Shown: piece after piece, positions 31,021 through 39,441 of the stretch | Layout of the letters: every line of letters starts with the position of its first letter | How positions within the stretch are numbered: position 1 is the stretch's first letter | Origin: Phaeodactylum tricornutum CCAP 1055/1 | Taxonomy: Eukaryota > Bacillariophyta > Bacillariophyceae > Surirellales > Neidiaceae | DNA length: 64,000 nucleotides | Assembly: GCF_000150955.2 (NCBI RefSeq) | Contig: NC_011694.1 | Coordinates: forward strand, 141,814 to 205,813 | Direction of reading: 5' to 3' | The notes under the pieces: model-generated | Database searches by the model: none | The model's input: only the letters and a program-made list of their open reading frames with translations | What the model was told of the DNA's origin: nothing | Made by a program: the position numbers and the translations under genes

Positions 31021-31938
31021 ATGGACTTTGATCAATGTCCGGCAATAGCTCCCTTCTTTGGGTTTCTCGGCGTAGCGGCATCGACAGTTTTTGCCAGTGA
31101 GTACATTTTTATTTCCGAGGATCGCGAGGGAGCACAGTGATCGACAATGAGTTTAGATGTGTGTGTATCGGAACGTTTCCAACACAAAGATCCGTAGCCG
31201 CCAAAGAAGTGGTTTGGAAGGGACTTGGCACGCACGAAACGGAAAGAAGTGTATTGGATGCTTCGTTGGCGCTGTTCCATAGCTTCGCCTATTTGCACGG
31301 TTTCTGCGGATCTGTCGCTTATTGTGATAGCGCCACGTCCCCGTCTTCCATGTCGTGTCATCCGTTCCTCTCACATCAAATCTGCTTTTATGCTTTCTGT
31401 GATTTTAGATATGGGCGCTGCGTACGGTACCGGCAAAGCCGGAACAGGGATCATGATATCCGGCATTTCCTCACCCGATCTGATATGGAAGAATCTCATT
31501 CCCATTATTATGGCCGGTGTCAACGGGATATACGGCCTTATTACCGCTATCATTATTATCAATCAAATCGTGACACCAACACAAGATGGTCTCGGCACGT
31601 ACAGTTTATACACCGGCTTTGCGCATTTGGCTTCTGGATTATGTTGTGGTCTCTGTGGACTCGGATCCGGCATGGCCATTGGACTGGCGGGTGACGCCGG
31701 AGTAAGGGGTTGCGGATACTACGACTTTGAAACCAAAAAAGTTGTGAAACAACGAAGCGGCGGTGGACTTGCCGGCGGAGCCACGGCCGGTCGGAAAAAG
31801 AAAAAGGCCGGCGGGGGGGATCAACTATTCGTCGCCATGGTACTGATTCAAGTCTTTGCCGGTAATTTGGCACTGTATGGTTTGATCACATCCATCATTT
31901 TGACGCAAACATCGTACGTCTGTGAATACGCCAATTAG
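31021..31938 (+). CDS. V-ATPase proteolipid c-like protein lacking the proton-binding Glu
   Basis: Exons 31021-31096 and 31409-31938 give 201 residues. The 312-bp intron is GTGAGT...TTTTAG, and the split codon A|AT gives VFANMGAAYGTGKAGTG, identical in pattern to the family's VFANLGAAYGTAKSG. Four membrane helices match subunit c: CPAIAPFFGFLGVAAS, LIPIIMAGVNGIYGLITAII, the FAHLASGLCCGLCGLGSG helix with IGLAGDAGVRG, and AMVLIQVFAGNLALYGLI. In the last helix the family has FAE, with the Glu that carries the proton; this protein has FAG (GGT, 31861-31863). Helix 2 also lacks the Glu found there in subunit c''. A Lys/Gly-rich insertion of about 30 residues (QRSGGGLAGGATAGRKKKK) precedes helix 4. 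It may be a structural ring member or a specialised paralogue; a normal c gene would be expected elsewhere. Confidence 0.88.
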
Positions 31939-32882
31939 AACACGTGGCCGCAAACGCCTTGGAAAAAGTGGTACTGAATATAGCCGTCTGCTGCCTCCAC
32001 AGTCCATTGCGATTGTGAAGTGTGTATGGAACGAACGAGCGTCTGCTTACAATGTCATATTGGCATTCCAACTTCTCCTCCAACAATTCCAATACAAAAT
32101 CCATAAAAAGCCATGTCGCAAACTATTCTAGACAATCTTGCATTTTCTATCAGATTCCCAAAGGGAGGCTATGAACCGAACGAGACCAACACCTGGTTAA
32201 GTTTACTACATCAGCCAGTGGGCGAAGTCAAACTTCCAGGCTGCTTTGTTTGTGTTAGTATGCGGTACCTGTACTTCGGCGTGCGTGACCATCTTTATCC
32301 AGATTCCACGCGTCCAAGGACGGTCGTACAAACAGTCCCCTGTTCTCACCGAAGCAAGGTCCATCGACCTCGGGACTTTGCCGCCCAGGCCTCTAATACA
32401 TAAAGCGAGACCGGTGAACTTTGGTGATTGCTGACCAATGGAAGCAGTGCGTCATGGATGCCGAAAACTAGGATCCGGTTTGGTTAGGCCTCCAATGGAC
32501 GCGAGACACTCCACATTGGCATTCTTGCGACTGCATCCGAATACCGATACTATGATCAACGGTTCGATTTCAAAATTTGAGTACCGCTCAGATATAGTTT
32601 TATTCTGCGTGAGTGGTGTTATATTCCAAAATCTATAGCGTTGTGCATATTCGGCCAGGGAATGGAATCTCCCGGCACTCAATATGACTATGTAACACAG
32701 GACGATCGTCCCCGTTCATGTGACTTTCGTGAACATACTGTACCTTGGTGGCTGTCTACATACACGGCACACCATTTCACACGATAGTTCTCGGACGATT
32801 CTGGACTGAAAATTCCTACCGACCCGATACGGACATAGTATCAAGTGATCGTTTGCATAACTTAGTCCACACACGGGTTGCC
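31939..32882. other. Intergenic, no supported gene
   Basis: Follows the V-ATPase c-like gene. Several short frames without motifs. No repeat recognised. Confidence 0.4.
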
Positions 32883-33335
32883 ATGATGACCAACAAGAAG
32901 CAAACGTTGGTAATGCCTTCCTCTTTGGACTGCGCTGCTCCACGACGACCTTGGATTGGCCCCTTCCGAAGCGCCAGCAGGGACGCGCTGGGCGAGACTG
33001 GCGAGACCAAGGATCGAGACGAGACGGAATACACCGAGTCCACTTCCAATACTGCAGCAGATACGGAAGCATCCGTTCCCAAAGATTCTTCCCCAAATCA
33101 CTGCAGCCCCATTGAGAAGGTCATGGTTGCGGAAGAGTCCGCCGCTGCAGACCAGGGCGACCGATGCGCACGACGAATGCTGGATCGCTACCGGAACACA
33201 TCCTTTGCCGAACGTCGTTGCGGGAAGGCACTGACGACACCTCGACCAGCAAAAGCAATGTCCGAATCGGGACCTCTAGTTCCAAAGTTACATCCAAATC
33301 GACCCGCTCCGGTACTTTCCTGGTTTGGGCAATAA
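32883..33335 (+). CDS. Possible small gene, disordered basic/acidic protein
   Basis: A 150-residue frame beginning MMTNKKQTLVMPSSLD. It is Ser/Thr/Glu-rich in the middle (TEYTESTSNTAADTEASVP) and basic at the end (RRMLDRYRNTSFAERRCG), ending PAPVLSWFGQ. The composition is more protein-like than the other frames here, but no domain or homologue is recognised, and the frame continues open upstream to 32745. It could be a short real gene or chance. Confidence 0.3.
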   Translation: MMTNKKQTLVMPSSLDCAAPRRPWIGPFRSASRDALGETGETKDRDETEYTESTSNTAADTEASVPKDSSPNHCSPIEKVMVAEESAAADQGDRCARRMLDRYRNTSFAERRCGKALTTPRPAKAMSESGPLVPKLHPNRPAPVLSWFGQ

Positions 33336-33622
33336 GAACAATACTCGAGGCTTGGCGTTTCTCTAGACGTTCAGAGAGCGCAGCCCGCTACCACTAAAGA
33401 CGCCATGACAATGTAATCAGCAGTATATCGTTACTCCCAACCGGTTATATATGCATTGACTGTGAATATAGGATACGACTGTTGGGCATGTCCACAAATA
33501 CGCAGAATTCGGGTACTTCACGAGGCTAAACTTGAAAACCGATGCTTTAAAAAATTAGCTAAAAATGAGAGTGCTTCTTTCAATGGCGTTCCAAAAAGTC
33601 CATGTCCAATGGATCGACTTGC

Positions 33623-35189
33623 TCAAAAGGGAACGAATTCCTTGTCGATAATGTGCTTATGTTTGCCCATGGTTCCGTGTGAAACCATGGAGCCGAGGGC
33701 GTCTACGACGATGCGCAAGGCCATGAGGGACGTAATGTCGGCGTGATCGTAGGGCGGGCTGACTTCGACGACTTCCATGCCGCAGAGACCTTCGGCGGCC
33801 ACGAGTCCCACTAGTTTGAGGGCTTCACGAGGCAAGAGACCGCCCGGTTCGGGCCAACCCGTGCCGGGCACAAATGCGGCTTCGATGCTGTCAATGTCGT
33901 AACTCATGTAGACCGCATCGCAGCCGTCCCAGGCACGTTCCAAAGCCATTTCGGCAATCTTTTCGATACCGTATTCTTCAATGTCGTCCATGGTAAAAAT
34001 GTTAGTTTCGCGTTCGACCATGTTGGCCACAGCCGGGCGGGGAACCTGCCATCCACCGATACCGATTTGGACGAGGTTCTTGGCGTTGACGTTGGGCAAA
34101 TTGGTCGCGTGGAAGTACGGTGTCGTGTGCATGCGTTCGTCCAAATCCTTTTCCTGAATGTCCGCGTGACGATCCACGTGAATGATACCAATGTTTTTGG
34201 TCGTCACCGAGGCCAACCCACGGACGGTGGGGAAACCGATAGAATGATCCCCACCAAGAATAATGGGCATAGTACCGGTACTCGCAATGTGAGCCACAGC
34301 GTTGCTAATCTGGTCAAATGACTTTTCCAAGTTGGCGGGAATGGTAAATCTGAAAAGAAGAAAAATTGACGAGTTGATCAACAGTCAGACCGACCGTGCA
34401 CCGAGTCAAGTTGTCAGTCTGTCTTACGCTCTGCGATCAAGCAGCGTCACTTACACATCTCCCGCATCGCACAAGGTCATTTGTTCCCGAAGATCAATGC
34501 CGCGTTCGTAATTGTACGGAGTGTACAATGCCGAGATGCGTCGGATTCCTTGAGGGCCAAAACGGGTACCGGAACGGTAGGTACAACCCCCGTCAAAGGG
34601 CACGCCAAAGACGGTGGCGTCGTACTTGCCAACGTCCCGGACATCTTCGACGTACGGAGCCTTGAGGAAGGTATTGATACCGGCAAAGTGTGGTAGTTCA
34701 CCACGGGAAAACGTCGGTATCGACTTGTCCTCGATACTGCTGGCACCCTGTAAACCCAAGTGGAGGGCGTTGGCAATTTCTTGATCCGCCCGCGTTGTCG
34801 GCAACTCAGCTTCCTGTTGAAGAATAGTCAAAGTGGTAGACGTGAGAGGACAGGACGGAGATTGACTGTGAACAGAGGGCACCGGGAGACTGCAGAGTAT
34901 CGTAACTAGTAGCGAAGCAGTATGCGGCTACGTCGACCAAAAAAACAAGCTCGGCTACGAGCAACACGTATCGTTGACAAGGATAGTATGCAGGCATTCA
35001 TGCTTGCATACATACACGCACCTTGACAGCGGCCTTCCATCCTTTGGTGACCTTGGGGTTGAAGGGATCAGGATGGTGGAAACGGATCTGGGTTTGCGAG
35101 GCCCCCACGGTCGGAGTAAAGCGGGCGGCTTTCCGAGCGACCGATTGAAAGGCGAGACGAGCGTTGGCAACCGTGGCACTGGACATCAT
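33623..35189 (-). CDS. Ureohydrolase, guanidine-hydrolase-like, mitochondrial-type leader
   Basis: Exons 35189-35022, 34813-34455 and 34349-33623 encode 417 residues. All introns are GT-AG with good pyrimidine tracts and the phases agree. Exon 1 is a basic leader (SATVANARLAFQSVARKAAR), probably mitochondrial. The enzyme shows the arginase/agmatinase metal motifs: GVPFDGGCTYRSGTRFGP, IILGGDHSIGFP, IIHVDRHADIQ and SYDIDSIEAAFVPGTGWPEP. Arginase and agmatinase normally have H-DAH-D and GTGTPEPGG. The DRHAD and GTGWPEPGG forms, together with DERMHTTPYFHATN and IGIGGWQVPR, are those I recall for the nickel-dependent guanidine hydrolase (GdmH) of cyanobacteria. It would split guanidine to urea and ammonia. 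An agmatinase-like role cannot be excluded without testing. Confidence 0.8.
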
Positions 35190-36193
35190 TTGGATGTGTA
35201 CGTAGTCCGGAAACTTTGATGAACGAGTGCAAGCTGTCTGTGAATCAACAGTAAGTCGTTATTGGACTGGTCCGTCGTAGGTATGAAGGGATGGAAGGAT
35301 GGATGGATGTGTGCTATAGAGTCAATGTCAAGCATGGACCGTAGTAAGTTGTGGGGAGGGGGGGTTTGACGGCGTGGTGACACTCCAGCTACGTTGGGGG
35401 CGTGTCAAGGAGCGAGGTTCTGGTAGCGTTCGTCGGACAACCAATTCGCCCTTTTTCTGCTATGTAGAGATTATCGGGGGTGAACCCAGCGTCGTAAAAA
35501 GGGACTAGTTTAGTTCACCCATCTATTGTACTTATGGAATCTCGTGACAGATCCAGATGTCAAAGAAAGATTTAATCTCCGGGTGTGGGTACGATATCCT
35601 GCGCCGTGATGGATATGTCGCGCCTTCGATTGGGAACGCGAGCACCAAGGCTGGCTTTCTCGCTATACTACCTACCACCCTATTTGTACTGGTACTGTAT
35701 AACCCTGAGAAGGGTCCTCAACGTCCATAAATAAAAATGTCTCTTGAACTCATTACCTAACCCTCCTCATCCTTTGAAATCCGCAATTCGAACGCGGTAA
35801 GAACACAATCTGGTAGAGCTCTAGAAAAGTCCTTTTTCACGGAAGATCAAACGAGGCTGTCTATCCAACCCTGTTTGCTGTTGGTTGTCCAAGCCCGTGC
35901 GTGCCCCAGACTCTGTCCACCATGATCCATAGTCGGAGATCCTTCCGGCAGTACACGGACTGATCAGATAGTGTCAACCCGTTTACCTCGCTGGTAGCCC
36001 AGGAGTTTCACAGTTCCCTTTTGCCTTTCCGAACGAACGAACCTACACACACGAAGCAAACGCTCTTACAGCTAATCATTGTCAACCTTGGGCACTCGAG
36101 AGTACACTTTCAAACACATACATACACACACGTATCTACATACATCTTTAGAGATCACGAAGTTCCTTGCGTCGTGTATTACGCAACACCAAC
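35190..36193. other. Divergent intergenic region, about 1 kb
   Basis: Promoters of the ureohydrolase (-) and DMT transporter (+). Short GGAT/GGATGGAT repeats near 35295 and a CACACG/CATACA-rich stretch near 36110-36150. No coding support. Confidence 0.45.
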
Positions 36194-36886
36194 ATGGGTC
36201 AATCCAGTTCGCATCCCGCACAAAAGTCTCCTTCGGCAGCCTTCGGGCGACTCCGGATTGATTCACCCCGTCCGGGTCGTCCCTCGCACCGTGGAAGTAC
36301 CCTGAATACGGGCCGTACCGCATCACTCCAAGGTATGCCCGCCGCGTGGGAACGATCGCCGTTGCTGGGACGAGAACTGGCGTCTGTACCCTCCGACGTG
36401 TCCTCCGCTAACGGATCGCCACCGTTGGCACTCTGGATTGGACCGGCGCTCGTGTGTGCCTTGGCCTACGCACTCTACAACATCTTTATCAAGAAAGGCT
36501 CGGCGTCAATTCATCCCGTCCTCGGCGGTGTCATTTTACAGTTCGTCGCGGCCTTGTTGGGAATCCTCCTACTGTCGGTCCTCGTGTGGCGAGACGGTGG
36601 TACGGAAGACCTCCAGTACGATCTACCCGGCGTTCAATGGGCCATTTGTGCAGGTGTGGCCGTGGGATCGGCCGAGATTTTGTCCTTTATCGTTTCCGGT
36701 ATGGGTGTACAAGCCATGCAGAGTATACCTATTATTATTGGTGGGTCGGTCTTGTTCGGGACCGTTTTGGGTTATTCCGTTCTGCAGGAAATGCTGACCT
36801 ACCGCGGATGGTTGGGTGTTGTGTTGATTGCGGCAGGGATTGCTCTAGTGGGGACCGACCCGGGGGGTGCGGGAAGTGTGCATTGA
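36194..36886 (+). CDS. EamA/DMT-type membrane transporter, half size
   Basis: A 230-residue protein from ATG 36194 (MGQSSSHPAQKSPS). The first 80 residues are Ser/Pro/Arg-rich and probably cytosolic. Four to five helices follow: LWIGPALVCALAYALYNIFI, HPVLGGVILQFVAALLGILL, VQWAICAGVAVGSAEILSFI, SIPIIIGGSVLFGTVLGYSV and WLGVVLIAAGIALVGTD. The pattern GSVLFGTVLGYSVLQEMLTY is the typical EamA helix-8/9 hinge of drug/metabolite transporters. Full-length members have ten helices from two repeats, so this is a single-repeat, probably dimeric, form. Substrate unknown. No intron. Confidence 0.7.
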   Translation: MGQSSSHPAQKSPSAAFGRLRIDSPRPGRPSHRGSTLNTGRTASLQGMPAAWERSPLLGRELASVPSDVSSANGSPPLALWIGPALVCALAYALYNIFIKKGSASIHPVLGGVILQFVAALLGILLLSVLVWRDGGTEDLQYDLPGVQWAICAGVAVGSAEILSFIVSGMGVQAMQSIPIIIGGSVLFGTVLGYSVLQEMLTYRGWLGVVLIAAGIALVGTDPGGAGSVH

Positions 36887-37193
36887 GTGTGAGTGAGTGT
36901 GAACGGTTTTAATAGGGAGGACCGATTGACAAATGTCGAGCTTGTGTGTTCCCAATAGTGGTGCTACAGTTTCACTAGGATTCCACCGACAGTGATTAGC
37001 CCTCACGGAGAGACAATCCTTCCACAAGGGGTTAAAAAATAGACCATACACGAGAGTCGAGCAGTACATTAGCCAGCAAACACGAACTCTAGTGACTGTG
37101 AATGCTAACGCAAAAGAAATAACTTGTGTTTTGGATGGGTTCCGAAACAAAACGCAGTGTTGGTAGTTGGAGTATTAGTACGTTCGTGTGCTT
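36887..37193. other. Short convergent spacer
   Basis: Between the DMT transporter (+) and the mitochondrial carrier (-). Nothing but probable 3' UTRs. Confidence 0.4.
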
Positions 37194-38066
37194 CTACCAT
37201 CGGTCTTGTACTTGCTTCTTGACGAATTCGTAAACGGTAAAGCCAATCATGGAGGCGGGTATCGACCGCACCAGTTTCAAGCCAAATCCTCGGTAGAGCC
37301 CGGCCACACCTGCGTTTCCTTCGTTCATAATGGCGCGCGCCGTCTCGACGATACCGTGGTTTTCGGTGGGACCGGCGGCTTGAATCCTTGTTTTGATGAG
37401 ATCGGCGGGGTACCCGACGGCCCAGGCGGCGGTCGCCGCTAGGGCACCGCTGGCGAGAGGTACACTGACGGAATCCTTCCCCAGCGTTTCCTCGAGGCCG
37501 TCCTTGGCGACTTCGTAGGTGGCGAACCATACGCCGTGCGGTATGCCGTCACGGAGCAGTGTGGCGTAGAGTCCCCGCCAGGCGGCGGGTTGGGCCCAGT
37601 GCGTGAGAACGGCGCCACCGGCGTCCCGCAAGGGGGTACCGCGGACCTGCTGTGAGACTTTGATGAGTTCCACCGGACTCATGAGGAAGGATTGTAGAAT
37701 TCCACCGGTACAGCCGCCGACGAAAATGGCGGCGAGGCGATCCGCGGAATCCAAGTTTCCGGCGGAGTAGGCTTGTCCGACGCCGTAGCCGCCCATGAGC
37801 AGAGCGTTCTGCAAAGGCACGGCGGTAATCATGGGCGAGGCCCCGCGCCAGAGTGCCTGGAATCCAGCAGACTGCGTCAAGTCGAGGGTTGCGGTACGCG
37901 CGGTGGTGGTGGTTGTAGTAGCACGGGTGGTACCGGTGACGAGGGACGAGACCGTCCCGGCCTGTAGCCGTGTCAGTACCGTATCGACGGGTTGGCAAAC
38001 CAAAACGGCGGCGGCACCCGAACACCAGCCCGCCACGAAATCAATCCACGCGTCCGACAGTGGCAT
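37194..38066 (-). CDS. Mitochondrial carrier family (SLC25) protein
   Basis: A 290-residue carrier with the three Solcar repeats in order. Each carries the first-helix signature: QPVDTVLTRLQ (about residue 25), SPVELIKVSQQ (about 115) and YPADLIKTRIQ (about 215). The second-part motifs are ALWRGASPMITAVPLQNALL, WRGLYATLLRDGIPHGVWF and LYRGFGLKLVRSIPASMIGF. Such proteins exchange metabolites across the inner mitochondrial membrane. Substrate is not assigned; the layout recalls carnitine/acylcarnitine and basic amino-acid carriers. A run of Thr/Ala (TTRATTTTTTARTAT) breaks repeat 1. ATG 38066 (MPLSDAWIDFVAG) starts just before the first helix; the frame remains open upstream to 38168 but there is no clear reason to use it. 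Confidence 0.88.
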   Translation of the reverse strand: MPLSDAWIDFVAGWCSGAAAVLVCQPVDTVLTRLQAGTVSSLVTGTTRATTTTTTARTATLDLTQSAGFQALWRGASPMITAVPLQNALLMGGYGVGQAYSAGNLDSADRLAAIFVGGCTGGILQSFLMSPVELIKVSQQVRGTPLRDAGGAVLTHWAQPAAWRGLYATLLRDGIPHGVWFATYEVAKDGLEETLGKDSVSVPLASGALAATAAWAVGYPADLIKTRIQAAGPTENHGIVETARAIMNEGNAGVAGLYRGFGLKLVRSIPASMIGFTVYEFVKKQVQDRW

Positions 38067-39219
38067 GATGCGTCGATGAAGCTGTAGAAAATCAAAACAG
38101 ACTAGCAACAATGGGCGTGTGTGCACGTGATGTTTTTTCGAAAGCCCTACTGGTAACGGCTCGTTCAATGAATCCTACCGTTGCGGTGGTAGTAGCAGTA
38201 GTGATCGCTTTTGGGGACGGAGCCAACGATGGACAACAAATAGTTAACGTACTGTAGTTGTAGTTGTACCGGTAAATGGTAGGACGGATTCCCTGCCGCT
38301 AGAGGGTATGGCAAAATGGGGCGTGCAGTGTCACACTTGTCAATCAGTGTCAGTCTAGCGGTGTATGTTTGTTTGAACTCTGGGCCGTCGACGGCGAGGG
38401 AACGGATTTTACTACTTGCCCTTACATTCATTGTAAGGATAGAAGTTACCGTTGCAGTTATGTTTGTATAAGTCGCAGTGGTGGTTCTGACAGTGACCGG
38501 TAGTATCGGTCAATGCAGAATAGGGCAGGGTTGGTCCACGTGGTTGTTGACGATTCTCGCTGGAGGTGTGTGACACAGGTGTGGTACACTGGTTTTGCTG
38601 CCGACAAAATGTTCGGCACCCACGACATCAGCGAACGAGTCGATGATTTTGAAATAGTAGTATCGGTGAGTGTGCTATTTACAACCAGGTGAGTACGCGT
38701 GTGGCTAACAGTAGGTAGGTCGGTAGGATACGCGTTACCCGAACATCGCGCGGGTGCGTTCACTGTCACACTCGTCGGACGATCGATCCGTGTCTCCGTC
38801 ACAATATCACACAGTCCGGTGTCGACGACGTCGAATTTCCTTCCGTCCCTACCAAACTTCCGTGTGAGAAGTCGGAATTTTGGTGTTTCGGCCACTGGAC
38901 TGGTCGGAGAGCTGATTCGTTCTATACGGAAAGTGATCGGGGAATGGGTCACACTCGAATGGTTGAATGGTGACTGACAGTGACTGCTTGTCTTTACTTA
39001 GAGAATGGACAGATCTCCTCCCCGTTGCTTCAACTAATTGTGTGTCCAGAGTACGAACACCGATGGTGGGATAGGTTCCTTTGCTAGAATACTCTTGCGT
39101 AGAAAAAGTACCATCTGTTAGGGAGGATGGATCTCATTGACACAGTGAACGTCGCATTTCAGGACCCATACGCCACTCCATACCAGTTCGTTCGGGGGAA
39201 AGAAAATCCACAAGTAGCC
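38067..39219. other. Intergenic, about 1.1 kb
   Basis: Between divergent genes. The longest frame (38458-38952, -, 164 residues) has no recognisable domain and I do not call it. Confidence 0.4.
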
Positions 39220-39432
39220 GTAAGTACAGCAGTTCGTTGGCTCGAGTGAACGACACTTACCGACGGTGTCATAAAAAGCAATCGACACCACTATCAACAA
39301 CACACACACACACACACACACAAACACCACACATTCCTCAAGGTCCGTTGGTTGCGTTGCGCTGTTTCGGTTCACTGCCTCTACTTACCTACTCACCTGC
39401 GTACACACGTGCTCACTTCCTTTTCCTTCCAG
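39220..39432 (+). other. Probable 5' UTR intron with CA repeat
   Basis: A GTAAGT at 39220 and a CTTTTCCTTCCAG acceptor (AG at 39431-39432) just ten bases before ATG 39442 fit a leader intron of the symporter gene. It holds a (CA)11 microsatellite at 39301-39322. Based on splice signals only. Confidence 0.45.
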
Positions 39433-39441
39433 CGTTCCCCC

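Noticed and set aside
36167-36193. Earlier start of the DMT transporter (MRRVLRNTN)
   Set aside because: The first codon upstream gives no recognisable leader, and MGQSSSHP at 36194 is a good start; kept as a minor alternative.
38458-38952. 164-residue frame on - between carrier and symporter
   Set aside because: No motif, and composition like neighbouring non-coding DNA.
39352-39441. Symporter start upstream of 39442
   Set aside because: The upstream part lies in a probable leader intron next to a CA repeat; ATG 39442 directly precedes a good signal peptide.
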